A stretch of 64,000 nucleotides of DNA, taken from Diacronema lutheri (Eukaryota > Haptophyta > Pavlovophyceae > Pavlovales > Pavlovaceae). The notes under the pieces are model-generated. The model had not been told where the DNA came from and did not search any database. It saw only the letters and a program-made list of their open reading frames with translations. This document shows, piece after piece, positions 1-10,086 of the stretch. The position numbers were made by a program, and so were the translations under genes. The stretch spans positions 558,001-622,000 of the forward strand of contig JAGTXO010000013.1 in NCBI GenBank assembly GCA_019448385.1. The letters run 5' to 3'. Each line of letters starts with the position of its first letter. Within the stretch, counting starts at the first letter, position 1.

Positions 1-89
1 TTTCACTTTCGAATGAGTTCACTTTCGATTCTCGAACGCACGTGTGTCCCCCGGACTGGGATGAGTCGCATGGCCGCGCGGCTTTTCGG

Positions 90-92
<3 letters not shown>

Positions 93-134
<42 letters not shown>
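93..134. repeat. C homopolymer, about 42 nt
   Basis: An uninterrupted run of C lies in the first 237 bases, which hold no gene I can support. It is downstream of the stop codon of the minus-strand DUF3110 gene, where it would be read as poly-G in the RNA if transcription continues. True length in the genome is uncertain, because such runs are hard to sequence. Confidence 0.9.
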
Positions 135-237
135 TTCCCCCGCATCCCCTCTCGGTCGCCGTCGAGTTCAGCATCGTGATCGCCAATCGATCATTGTACA
201 ACGTCATGCAGCGTCAGCCGCTCACTGCCGCGACCGC

Positions 238-924
238 TCAGTGGCAGTCGTCCGGCTCCGCCTGAGACAAGCGCGATGCGCGCTCGAGCCGCAACCGGAG
301 CTCGTCCAGCTGATCCTCGCTGAGGCTCCCGTCCGCCTCGCGCTGCGGCGGCTCGCCACTCGTGCCGCCGGGCCTCCAATCAAACTTCTCGACTGTCCGC
401 GACGGTGGCTCGACAAACGTGCCGCCGCGCACCACGCCGAGCGAGAGGCCCGACTCGGTGCAGAAGGAGGAGATCTCGTCGAGGCCGATGCCCTGCGGCA
501 CGGGCTGTGGCATGTTCTGCTCGAGCAGCAGCTGGCCGTACTGCTTGGCGTCGGCCTCGAGCTCCCACGCGAGCACGACGTCGACGCGCTCGGCGGTCTC
601 GAGTTGCAGCGAGTAGAGGCCCTCGTTGGAGGAGCCCGCATTGAAGATAAGGACGTACACCCTCGCGAGGGTCATGCGGTCGCCCTGCTCGTAAAAATCG
701 AGCTGGTCCATGATCGAGCCGCCGTGCAGCCGCGAGATGCGCTTGCTCAACGCGTCCATGTCGACCGCGCCTTCCTCGCTCCCGCCAGCGTCGTCGATGC
801 GCGCCATACGCGTGGATCCACGGCAAATGGCTGACGCCCGAGGGCGGCATGAGGCGCGCGGCGCCGCCAAAAACCCGTTCGTGCACGCAAGCATCGTGAC
901 GAGAAGCGCATGAAATGAAGCCAT
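238..924 (-). CDS. DUF3110 protein, probably plastid-targeted
   Basis: A 228-residue protein. The central segment has RVYVLIFNAG, followed by an E-G-[LIV]-x-S/T-[LI]-Q stretch and later a GIGLDEISSFC element, which I recognise as the DUF3110 family of cyanobacteria and plastids (function unknown). The first about 26 residues are a signal peptide ending near NGFLAAP, followed by a basic Ser/Ala/Arg-rich stretch. That bipartite presequence with a Phe is typical of plastid import in secondary red algae. I chose the ATG at 924; the frame is open further upstream but that part is Arg-rich and not family-like. No intron is needed. The divergent neighbour starts only 44 bp away. Family call is good; molecular role is unknown. 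Confidence 0.83.
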   Translation of the reverse strand: MASFHALLVTMLACTNGFLAAPRASCRPRASAICRGSTRMARIDDAGGSEEGAVDMDALSKRISRLHGGSIMDQLDFYEQGDRMTLARVYVLIFNAGSSNEGLYSLQLETAERVDVVLAWELEADAKQYGQLLLEQNMPQPVPQGIGLDEISSFCTESGLSLGVVRGGTFVEPPSRTVEKFDWRPGGTSGEPPQREADGSLSEDQLDELRLRLERASRLSQAEPDDCH

Positions 925-968
925 GCTCGTAACCCGTCCATCTTTTAAACTGGCCGGTCGGCGCCGCC
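925..968. promoter_or_regulatory. 44-bp divergent intergenic promoter region
   Basis: This is the whole gap between the start codons of the DUF3110 gene (minus) and the small membrane protein gene (plus). It contains a short AT-rich patch, cttttaaac, in an otherwise GC-rich background. A shared core promoter is inferred from position only. Confidence 0.4.
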
Positions 969-1325
969 ATGCGTGTCGTCGGCGTCGGCGCCTACGTGCT
1001 GCTCGCGGTGACTTCGTCAGCGGCATTGGACGTGCGCTGGACCCCAGGGCCGGATGAGGACGCGCGCGGCAATTCGTTCAGCAGCCGGCAGCGTTTCCGG
1101 CACACAAAGCCTGGTGAACGGCTGCCCAACTACTACTACGCGGACGACGCATCGCAGGGCAGCGGCGTCCAAGCGCTCGTCGCCGCTGCCGTGCTCGTGC
1201 TAATGGTTGGTGCGATGTACATCGCGAAGCGGCAGCCGCCTGGCCCTCAGGAGGCCGTGCCGGACGCCGAGCAGATGCGCCTGGCGCGCATGGCTCGATT
1301 TGCAAACGAGCACAAGGGCAGGTGA
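969..1325 (+). CDS. Small signal-peptide/single-TM protein, unrecognised
   Basis: A 118-residue protein that I do not recognise. Residues 1-19 form a signal peptide ending in SSAALD. A charged/Tyr-rich middle (residues about 40-60, containing NYYYADD) is followed by one strongly hydrophobic segment (VQALVAAAVLVLMVGAMYI) and a short basic tail with QMRLARMARF. The likely topology is lumen-facing N-terminus, one helix, short cytosolic or stromal tail. It is divergent from the DUF3110 gene and upstream of BUD32 in the same direction, with 178 bp between. It could be a type I membrane protein of the ER or plastid envelope; no function is assigned. Confidence 0.62.
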   Translation: MRVVGVGAYVLLAVTSSAALDVRWTPGPDEDARGNSFSSRQRFRHTKPGERLPNYYYADDASQGSGVQALVAAAVLVLMVGAMYIAKRQPPGPQEAVPDAEQMRLARMARFANEHKGR

Positions 1326-1503
1326 ATCCACTCGACCGGGGGTTGCACGCCGACGGGGCAACGCGCGGCCGCGAGCTCTCGCGCCTACCCGTGCCCGTGC
1401 CCCTGCCCGCGTCACGTCACACTCAATGTCATTGTAGCAGCGCCTGGGCCGTGGACGAGATGGACACAGACCGAGTGAGAGTCCGCCGCGCGGCAGCGTC
1501 AGC

Positions 1504-2145
1504 ATGGAACCCGTCCTCCTCGCGCAGGGCGCAGAAGCGCGAGTGTACGCGGCCCGGCTGAACGGGAGCCCAACGGTCGTCAAGGAGCGATTTGCGAAGG
1601 CGTACCGCCACCCCGACATCGACTACCGGCTGCGCAGCACGCGCATGGCCCAGGAGGCCAAGATGCTCCTGCGCGCGCGGCAAGCTGGCGTCCGCGCGCC
1701 GACGGTGCACTTTGCGGACATGCAGGCCTGCGCGCTCCACCTCGAGCATGTCGACGGTCCCACGGCGAAGCGCTTCATCCAGGAGCGTACCGTCGAGGAG
1801 GTGCACGCGGTGGCGACCGCGATCGGCGAGGCGGTGGCCAAGCTGCACGACGCCGACATTGTGCACGGCGACCTCACGACCAGCAACATGCTCCTTCGCG
1901 GCGGGGCTGCGGATCAGCTGGTCATGATCGACTTTGGCCTAGGCCAGTTCACCACGCTGGTGAAGGACAAGGCAGTTGACCTCTACGTGTGCGAGAAGGC
2001 CTTCCTGTCCACGCACCCCAGCTCGGACGCGCTGTTTGCGCATATGCTCGACGCGTACAAGGCGTCATCGAGGCATGGCGCAGAGGTCGTGAGTCACCTT
2101 GACAAGGTGCGTGCGCGTGGACGAAAGAAGATCTGCCTGGGCTGA
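1504..2145 (+). CDS. BUD32: BUD32/PRPK atypical kinase of the KEOPS complex
   Basis: A 213-residue single-exon protein, the normal compact length of Bud32 (TP53RK/PRPK). The Gly-rich region is short (LLAQGAEARVY), followed by the VKERF lysine (K27) and the family signature KAYRHPDID. The catalytic loop reads HGDLTTSN (D123, N128), the metal motif is DFGLGQ (D143), and the C-terminus carries the conserved basic KVRARGRKK tail. KEOPS makes the t6A modification on tRNAs that read ANN codons; Bud32 supplies the ATPase/kinase that activates Kae1. All catalytic residues are present. It converges with the PPR gene, with only 11 bp between the stop codons. Confidence 0.94.
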   Translation: MEPVLLAQGAEARVYAARLNGSPTVVKERFAKAYRHPDIDYRLRSTRMAQEAKMLLRARQAGVRAPTVHFADMQACALHLEHVDGPTAKRFIQERTVEEVHAVATAIGEAVAKLHDADIVHGDLTTSNMLLRGGAADQLVMIDFGLGQFTTLVKDKAVDLYVCEKAFLSTHPSSDALFAHMLDAYKASSRHGAEVVSHLDKVRARGRKKICLG

Positions 2146-2156
2146 ACAACATTGGA

Positions 2157-5095
2157 CTAGCGCAGCTCCGGCCGCGAGCTCGAGGGCGGCCGGCTGAGCG
2201 GGCGGTGGTTGACGCCGGCCTTGGCGCCGACGCCAGGCCGCGCGCCAAGGCCTGGCTGGCGGCACGCGACGCACAGCCCGTCGAGCGCGTGCCGCGCGTG
2301 CGCGTCCTCCTCGACGCCGTTTGCGCGCATGTGCACGCGCAGGCGGAGCGCCGGCTTGAGCTCGCCCAGCGCGCACTGCGCGCGCAGCGCAAGGTTGAGG
2401 GTGCGAGGCTTGAGCGGTCGGCCCGCGCACGCCGCCCGGACGAGCGCGTACAGCTCGACGACGCGCGCGTCGTTGCCCGCGCGCAGCTGTGCGCGCATCA
2501 GCTCGGCATACGTGAATTCATTGGGTCGGACAGCGCTCGCGCCGACGGCGACATGGCTCGCAGCGCGCACGAGCGCGGCCGCCTCGTCGGCGCCGCCCAT
2601 GTCCGCCGGCGCGCTCTGCCGCGGCGCAAACGCCGCGGCCGCGGCCGCCGGATTCGCCGCGAGGCGATCGAGCAGATGGTTTTTTTTTTGATTCGCCGCC
2701 TTCGCCGGCCTCGCCGGCTCGCGCGCGCCCAGCATCGCGGCGAAGACGGCTTCCGCGCCGTCGACGAGCCCGGCCTTGCCGTACGCCTTGATGAGCGACG
2801 TGTACGTGATCACGTCGGGCACGTGGCCCGCCGCGCGCAGCGTCTGCAGCGTGCGCAGCGCGCGGGGCACGTCGCCGGCCACGGCGCACGCGCCAAGGAG
2901 CACGTTGAAGGTGGCCACGTCGGGCGGCACGCCTGCATCCACCATCTGCCGGAATACGGCGAAGACACGCGAGATCGCGTCGCGCCCGTCGCGAGGGCGC
3001 TCGGCTGCGCGCGCTGCGCGCCCTCGCGTCGGCGCGCCCGCGCCCTCGTCGTGCGCCGGCTGCGTGACAAGCTCGACAAGCTCCTCCCACTGCGAGACGG
3101 CGGGCGGCTTGGGCGCGCCATACATGCGCACACGTGGCGACACTGCCGCCGTCGACGGCGCGTCGTTGCCGTGCGAGGGCGGCGCATTGGCCGCGCGCTC
3201 GCCGGCCGCGCGCTCTCCGCGCGTCGCGCCGGGCGTGTCGAGCGCGGTCGCCGTACCCTCGACTGCCGTGGCTGCAGCGACGAGATCGTCGCGCGTGTCC
3301 GCGAGGTGCGGCGCGAGGCGCTGGATGGTGTTCAGCCGGTCGAGCGCGCGGCGCGCGGCCTGGGCAGACGCGCGAGCGTGCGAGCGCGCGAGGCGCAGCG
3401 CGTCGCGCGCGGGCGCGGACGACGCGGCCGCCGGCGGCGCGTTGGCCGCGTGCACCGACTCGACGGCGGACGCGGACGCGACGAGGTCGAGCAGGAGCCG
3501 CGCACCGGTCGCGGAGGCGCGCGCCATCTCGACGGCGAGCGCGACAGCGTTGCGAAGCGCGCGCTCACGCGCGGCGGGCATCGCGCCGCTCTCATCTGCG
3601 CCGTCAACATCGCGCGCGCCGCCGGCGCAGAGGCGTGCAACTCGATCGAACGCCTGCGCGAGCTGCTGCGTCTTGCCGCAAAAAGTGGCGAGCTCCTCGC
3701 GCAGGCCGACAGGCGGCTGCATCCGGTCGGCGCGCATGAGCGCGAGCGTCGCCTCGAGCTGCACGACGTCCTGCACGTCCATGCATCGGCGCAGGACCGT
3801 CGTGTACATGCGACCGGTCACGCGCAGGCACGCGCCCGCCGCGCCGCCGGCCGCGCCGCCACCCTCACCCGCCGCGCCAGCTGCCGCGGCGAGCGAGCCG
3901 CCCGCCGCGACGGCCTGCAGCACGCGCACCGCCCTCTCAAGCTGCCCCGCGCGCATGAGCGCGTTGAAGAGCACGTCGAGCGTCACCTCGTTCGGTTGCA
4001 CCCCCGACGCTTCCATCCGACCAAAGAGCCACAGCGCGGCCTCAGGCTGCTCGCCTTTGCCGTGCGCATCGATCAGCGCCGTCCACGTCACCACGTTCGG
4101 TCGTATCCCGTCGCGCTCCATCTCGGCGAGCGTCTCGAGCGCGCGGTTGAGCTGGTTGGTCTTGCCGCACGCGTGGATCAGTGTCGAGTAGGTGATCGCG
4201 TTGGGTGGCAGGTTGGCGCGGCGCATCATGCCGAGCACGGCGAAGGCGGCGTTGACGCGCTCAGCGCGCGCGCAGCCGTTGATCACGATCGAGAAGGTCA
4301 TCCCGTCCGGCGTGAGGCGCGACTGCTTCATCGAGCGGAACGTGGCGAGCATGGCCGTTACGTTTCCTGTGCGCGCGAACGCGTCGAGCAGAGAATTGAA
4401 TGTGACGGCGGTGGGCTGCAGCCCGCGCGCGCGCAAGTCCGAAGCGTAGCGTAGCGCCGCCTCAGGGTCACCCGCCTTGGCGCACGCCTGGATAGCCGAG
4501 TTGTACACCTGTTGCGGCGCGTCGGCGGGGGCGCGCGCGTGAGCGCGGCGCTCGCGCGCTCTATATCCGCGTGCGCACGCGCGCGCGCGCGGCGGCGGCT
4601 CGCCTGCGTGTCCGGCTGGCAGCCGATCTCAAGCATCTCGGCAAAGAGGCTCTCGGCCAACGGTCGGTCGTGCGCGCGAGCCGCGCGCGAGATGAGCGTC
4701 GAGTAGGTGACGGCGGTCGGCGCGGGCTGGCCGGCGGCGAGCATCGCGCGGTACGCCTCGACGGCCGCGTTGAGCTGCCCCGCGTCTGCTAGCTGCAGCA
4801 GGAGTTGATTGCATGACCGCACGCACGGCCGCCCGCAGCGCAGCATCCGCCGGAACTCGGCGAGTGCGGAGTGCGCGTCGCCCGCGCGCACGTGCTCGCG
4901 GCAGCGCGAGAGGAGCGTGTGCGCGTCGGGCGGCGCGGGCGGCGGGTGGCCGACCGCGGCGGCGGCGGCGGACGCCGGCCTCGCCACCGCGCGCAGCGGG
5001 CGTTGCGACGCCGAGTTTGGCCGCACACCGCCCTCCGCCGCGCCCACGAGCAGGGCCCACGCGAGAGCGACGCGGCGCGCGTCACGCACGGCCAT
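2157..5095 (-). CDS. P-class pentatricopeptide repeat (PPR) protein
   Basis: Two exons, 5095..4604 and 4508..2157, give 947 residues. The join restores an unbroken repeat, PDTQ followed by VYNSAIQACAK. The 95-nt intron has a GC donor (cag|gcgagc) and a cag acceptor. At least a dozen about 35-residue repeats are visible, with hallmarks such as VTFNSLLDAF, ITYSTLIHACGK and VTWTALIDAHGK; the middle (about residues 400-650) is Ala-rich and not repeat-like. PPR proteins bind organelle RNA sequence-specifically. The N-terminus is hydrophobic (VALAWALLVGAA), so plastid or mitochondrial entry via a presequence is likely. I do not see an E/DYW editing extension. The RNA target cannot be told. Confidence 0.9.
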
Positions 5096-5203
5096 TTCTC
5101 ACGACTATCACCAGCTCGGCCTTTCGTTTCTCCTTTTTAAATTTTCTCCGTTCTCGCTCAACATTTTCTCGCCAACGGCCCGGCCCCACCGGGGCTCGAG
5201 CGG
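5096..5203. promoter_or_regulatory. Divergent promoter region of PPR and membrane protein genes
   Basis: This 108-bp gap has a clearly lower GC content than its surroundings (tccttttt aaattttct around 5131-5148), as expected of a nucleosome-poor divergent promoter. No defined site is recognised. Confidence 0.4.
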
Positions 5204-5869
5204 ATGTGCAATCCGTACGCGAAGAAGCGTGACGAGCCGACGTCACCCTTGCGCGCGTCGCTGCCATACGTCCGCGAGGCCGCCCTCGGTCCCGGCTGCC
5301 AGTCGTCCTCCCTCTGCTACCTCGGCTGCGCGTGCGCCCTCCTCCGCTATGGCGTGAGCCCGGTGCTCATCGTGAGCATGCTTGGCATCTTCTTTTTCAG
5401 CCTCTACTACCGCTACGTGCTGCATGCGCCGGCGCCACCCGCGTGGATGGCCGCGCAGTTTGGCTTGGCGAAGAAGCTCGACGGCGTCTTCATCCTCCAC
5501 ATGAGTATCGGCTGGGCGACCGGCTGGCCGCTCAGCAGCCTCGTCTGCGCTTGGGTGATCGTCTTCGTCCTCGGGGACGCGCACGTGCTGCGCGTCGCCA
5601 TCTTCGGCTTGAGCGTCTGCTCCGCCTGCTCGTCGCTCTGGCGCTTCGAGCAGCACGCGCTTGCGTACGGCTACATTGTGTGCAACACGCTCGCGATCGG
5701 CTCCTTTGTGCAACATTACTGGCAGAAGGACCAGTGGAGCGTCTTGAAGCTGTGGCTATGGCACGGTGGCACGGCCACCGCGTTCGCGCTCGCGTGCATC
5801 GGCATGCAGCTCGCGGATGCATCCTCGCGCGGTTATCAGACTCGCGGCTTCCTGTATGTCGGCGGATGA
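5204..5869 (+). CDS. Polytopic membrane protein, unrecognised
   Basis: A 221-residue single-exon protein. I do not recognise a family. About six hydrophobic segments are visible, including one around VLIVSMLGIFFFSLYY, another around LVCAWVIVFVL, and a C-terminal one around TATAFALACIGMQLA. Cys and Trp are common and there is a QHYWQKDQW loop. The N-terminal 35 residues are polar with no clear presequence. The stop codon is 1 bp from that of the convergent SDR gene, so the two 3' untranslated regions must overlap the opposite coding sequences. A transporter or lipid-associated membrane protein is possible, but nothing identifies it. Confidence 0.68.
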   Translation: MCNPYAKKRDEPTSPLRASLPYVREAALGPGCQSSSLCYLGCACALLRYGVSPVLIVSMLGIFFFSLYYRYVLHAPAPPAWMAAQFGLAKKLDGVFILHMSIGWATGWPLSSLVCAWVIVFVLGDAHVLRVAIFGLSVCSACSSLWRFEQHALAYGYIVCNTLAIGSFVQHYWQKDQWSVLKLWLWHGGTATAFALACIGMQLADASSRGYQTRGFLYVGG

Positions 5870-5870
5870 G

Positions 5871-6866
5871 TCAGAAGAGGTACGCGACAGCAGTGAGCAG
5901 CGCCGTGAGCGCCTCGCGAGCCGCGAGGCCGCCGCCGTACAGTTGCGCCCTTAGGCCGGACACGATTGCGACGTCGAGGACCGCGGACGGGATGAGCGCC
6001 ACGAGGCGCATCGCCCAGCTCACATTAAGGGTGTACAAATTGCGCGGGCGGCGCACCTCGAGCACCTCGAGCACCTTCTGCGCGACGCGCTCGGGGGAGA
6101 ATCGAGCCGTGTGGTCGGCCGTACCCGGGTGGCAGTACCAGCGCACAAGCGCATCGCACGCGAGGAGCGCGGGCGCAAAGGGCGAGGCAGGCTGGCGTTC
6201 GGCGGCAGCGCCAAAGCATGTGGTCGCGCGGCCGAGCATCGGCGTCGCGAACATGCCAAGGTGTAGGACGACAACGTCCATCGGCGGTTGGAGGAGCTGC
6301 AGCTCCTGCCTGAGTGCGACGGCAAAGTGGTCGAGGCAGACCTTAGAGAGGGCGTACGCACCCGAGAAGGCGTGGCAAAAGCGCGCGCGCGCCACTTCGC
6401 TCGAGATGAGCAGCGTGCGGCCCCGGCGCAGCTGAAGCAAGCTAAAGAAGGCGCGCTGTACACGCCACACACCCGAGACGTTCACGTCGAGCACGCGCGC
6501 AAATTCGCCCTCGACGAGGTCCATCAACGCGCCGGCGGAGTGCAACCCTGCAAAGTGGACGATCGCATCGAGGCCGTCGGGTTGCATCGACGCGACCACA
6601 CGCGATGCCTGCGCAACACTCGCGACGTTGGCCACGTCGCACGCAACCGGGCGGAACCGGCAGCCCAGCTCGGCGGCGAGCACGTCGAGCGCACCCGCTT
6701 CGCGGTCGAGCCCAATGACGTGCATGCCCTCGTGCACGAGCATGCGCGCGGTCGCCAACCCCAGCCCAGAGGCTACGCCAGTCAAGAGCACGCAGGTAGA
6801 AGATCGGCGCGTGGTGCTCACGTAGTCCTCACGGGAGAGGAACTGCCAGTCACGCGGCTGCTCCAT
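5871..6866 (-). CDS. Short-chain dehydrogenase/reductase (SDR)
   Basis: A 331-residue single-exon protein. The Rossmann NAD(P) motif TGVASGLG is at residues 29-36, a family Asn sits in DVNVSG (about 129), the catalytic Ser in LLISSEVA (about 155) and the Tyr-Lys pair in YALSK (Y171, K175). The usual NNAG is HFAG here. Layout and length fit the classical/extended branch that holds 11-beta-hydroxysteroid and retinol dehydrogenases, but the substrate cannot be inferred. A hydrophobic C-terminal stretch could anchor it to a membrane. I use the ATG at 6866 because the open frame upstream has no ATG and is compositionally noncoding. Confidence 0.87.
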   Translation of the reverse strand: MEQPRDWQFLSREDYVSTTRRSSTCVLLTGVASGLGLATARMLVHEGMHVIGLDREAGALDVLAAELGCRFRPVACDVANVASVAQASRVVASMQPDGLDAIVHFAGLHSAGALMDLVEGEFARVLDVNVSGVWRVQRAFFSLLQLRRGRTLLISSEVARARFCHAFSGAYALSKVCLDHFAVALRQELQLLQPPMDVVVLHLGMFATPMLGRATTCFGAAAERQPASPFAPALLACDALVRWYCHPGTADHTARFSPERVAQKVLEVLEVRRPRNLYTLNVSWAMRLVALIPSAVLDVAIVSGLRAQLYGGGLAAREALTALLTAVAYLF

Positions 6867-6979
6867 CGCGCGCGTGGCCCCGACTTGGCGCGCCGGAGGC
6901 TTGGCCCGTGAGTTGGCCGGGCTCCCAGTCACAGAACAACGTCAGACAGCGACAGGCGACAGGCGACACGTGGTCGCGC

Positions 6980-9900
6980 TCACGAGCGGATGCCCAGAGA
7001 TTCGGCCGCGGCCAACGCTGGGCGAGAGGGCGCGCCAAGTTCCATCGGCTGCCCCTGGCCCTGCACGGGCGGCAGCGCGGGCGTGGTGTCGACCGGCGGC
7101 GGCACAATCGCGACGAGCGCGCCCGGGCCCGGCGCCGGCGGCTCACGCTCGCGCGCGCCTGCGCGGGGCGGCACCGTGGCTTGGCCGATGCGCTCGACCG
7201 CGCGCAGCTCAGAAGCGCGCGGCTCCGGCCTAAACTCGACCGCGTACTGCGCGAGCACGGTGCTCGGCACGAGCGGCAGCACGTGGGCGTGGTTGGGGTA
7301 AGAGATGGTCGCGCTGCCGGAGCTGTGCTCGACGAAGGGCAGCGCGCCCTTGTCGTACTGCGCCTCGTGAATTGGGATCTCGCCTGGCAACGCGCGCCGG
7401 CGGACACCGCAGCAGCGCGCGCGCGCGCGCTTAGCCGCACGGGCGGGCGGGCAGCGCGTCAGAGACTGAAAGACCGCTCGACGGCAGGCGGGGCGCAGAG
7501 CGCAGAGGGGCCGACGACCGCGCGGCACGGCGCAAGGCGTCGCGCGCTGCACCGATCTGCATGCGAAAGCCCGCCTCGACGCCAATCTCTTCACTGATTG
7601 CACGAGCGAGCTGGCCGAGGGTCATGCCGTCCGAGACCTCGACAGCTCCGATGCAGTGTGACACTGCGGACAAGTGGCTGCCACCCACTGCGCCCGCCTC
7701 TGCGCCGTCGTGCGCGCGCATCAGCACGCGCAAGATCGTCGCCACGCTGCGCGTGCTTCCCCCTCCGCGCGCGCCGCCGGCCGTCGCCCGCGCCGCGCCT
7801 TTGGCCCGCGCCGCACCCGTGTGTGCGGGTGCGGGCGCCGCGTTGAGCTTGAGCGCGCCGCCACTCGTCCGCCGGGCTGCGTGGGGCTTGCGTGCCTGCG
7901 AGATGGGAGTTTTGGCCGCCGTAGCTGTGGGTACGGCGGGCATGTGCGTGGCCCTCGGCCTCTTGGCAGGCGGAAGGGCGGGAGGATGCGCCAGCGCAAA
8001 GGCCACGCCGTCCTCGCCACCAGCGCCCGCCGCTCTTGTCGCGTGTGTCGCGCCGGCTGCACTGTCGGCGCCGGCTGCGCCGACCGCGCCCACGGCAGCC
8101 ATTGCGCTGAGTGAGCCACCTGACCCGCCCGCGCCGCACACACTGCGCGCAACGGCCGCGCCGGCCGCTTGCGGCGCCGGGTCTCGCGCGCGCTTGGCGT
8201 CGGTCGAGCGCCACCTTGCGCCACCGTTGGCGGTCCCGCTCGGCGGAACGCAAACGGCCTGCCTGAACTCCGCTTCTTCCGCGCGCCACCGCTCGAGCAC
8301 GGCGTTCACGGATGCTGCCGTAGCAGAGGGTGCAGGTAGCAGAAGGACGGTACCCTTCCACAGCATGGCGGTGGCGGTCATCGACGGCAGCCATGGCTTA
8401 TTCGCCGCGACGAGGGCGCGCGCGTCGACGTTGAAGCGGCGCGCCAGCCCCGCCACCTTCTCGTCCTGGCCCTGTGCGCGCGCCGTGCGGCAGGCGGGGG
8501 GCAAGTGTGGGGCCGTGAGCGGAGCGCCGCTCTTATGCAAGGGTTGCGGCCCGTCCGCGGCTGGGCTCGCGCGGCGCTGGGCTCGCGCACGGCGGGGCTC
8601 GCGCGCACATGCGTGACGTAGTGCCTGAACGCGGGAAATGCCAAAAGCGACTTTGGCACGCTCAGCTCGCTCGTGTGCCGAACTGTCATGCTGCCGCAGC
8701 GCGAGCGCAGCAGGGCGAGACCGCCGTCGAGCGGGCGCACGACGACCCACGGCCGCGACTCGGCGCCCAGCAGGGCCTCGACGACGGTCTCGCCCGCGCG
8801 CAGCGGCGCACACGCCGGCTTGACGAGCGCCTTCGAACACTGCGGCGCGGACGCGCGCCCCCCGCCCCTGTCCGGCGTGCCTAGCAGGATCACAAGAGGG
8901 TCCGGGAGTGAGACCTCCTCGTATGCGCCGTCTGCGTCGTACAGGATCGTGCCCTTGCCCGTCGTGCGCGAGTAGGAGATGACGGTGCATCGATACCACA
9001 AGTAAGGCTCATACTGCGAGAGCACGCGCACGCCCACGCTGAACGCCGCGCGGTCGGCTGCGCGCGTACGGAACGCACGCTCGACGAGCACGCTCGCCAC
9101 GCCAGCGCCCTTGGCCACCGGTCCACCGGACGGCGTGCGGAGCTCGACGGGCGCGTAGCGCGTGTCGCCCATCGCAAAGTCGACTGACGCCATCTCGACC
9201 GCCGGCGTTGACGCCGACGCGCCGCCTTTTGGGCCCACGCGCGGCCTGTGCGGCTGCGGCGTCATGGCGGTTGGCTCGGCCGCACGGGCCGCCGACGGCG
9301 AGTCGAGCGCGCCGAGCGTGCTCGCGAACGCGGCGTCCGTTGGGCCCGCGCGCAAAGGCGACGGTACGTGCGCGCCGCGCGCCAACGCAGGGGGCATCGC
9401 GAGAGGCGGCGGAGGCGTGCGCACCGCCTTGCCGCCGGCCGCGACGAGCTTGTCGGGCGCAAAGCTGTCGACGTTTCGCGAGATCAGCGTCCGCCATCGC
9501 CCCGACTTGCCAAAGTGCACGCCCATGCGCTCTGAGTCGACAAAGTCGCCAAGCCGTCCCGACGATTTGTACAGCGTGTCGTCGTACTCGGATGACCAGC
9601 CGACGAGGTGGATCGTGAGCGTGTCGCCCTGCACCTCGCGCACGATCGCCGGCGAGACGACCGCGTCCGCGGTGAGGCTGTCGCGCACGAGCACGTAGGT
9701 GCCGCGCTCAAAGCGGCGGCGGCGAGCAAGACTGGCAGCGTGCCCACCTGACCCACCAGCCGAGATCGAGCCCGAGCCGCCGAGCATGACGCGCGCGGTC
9801 GGCGGGGTGCTCCTTGGCTCGGGGAGGGTCGCCAAAAAATAGCCCTCGTAGTCGGCGACGAGCGCGGCGGTCGCCGGCTCGCGCATCAGCACGGCGCGCG

Positions 9901-10012
9901 GCTCCCACGAATATCGCTCCGACGGCCGGAAGTACACGAGCAAGCGTGCGCCGCCGTCGTCGCCGAGCACGGCGACCGCGTGCTCGGCCGCCGTCCGTTT
10001 GCTTCCCGACAT
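6980..10012 (-). CDS. Tudor/agenet-like plus LysM-like domain protein
   Basis: Three exons (10012..8609, 8471..7553, 7383..6980) give 908 residues, with GT-AG introns of 137 and 169 nt. Around residues 95-175 a Tudor-knot-like module reads GTYVLVRDS then HLVGWSSEYDD. A second Tudor-like barrel has GVRVLSQYEPYLWYRC then GTILYDADG. The first splice completes a LysM-like motif: HYVTHGQDEKVAGLARRF, then VAANKP and GTVLLLP. The rest is Ala/Pro-rich, with a globular patch EVSDGMTLGQLA and a final segment with IPIHEAQYDKG. Tudor modules usually bind methylated histone tails or RNA, whereas LysM normally binds glycans. Nuclear location is inferred. The domain calls are by motif only. Confidence 0.72.
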
Positions 10013-10086
10013 TGCGAGATCGAAATTCAAAATGAAGGGCGAGGGCACGTCGGAGGGTTCAGCTGGAGACTTTTCGAGAGGTGGCG

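Noticed and set aside
2205-4454. A 749-codon plus-strand frame across the PPR gene
   Set aside because: Antisense shadow of the PPR repeats; composition is almost all Arg, Ala and Gly.
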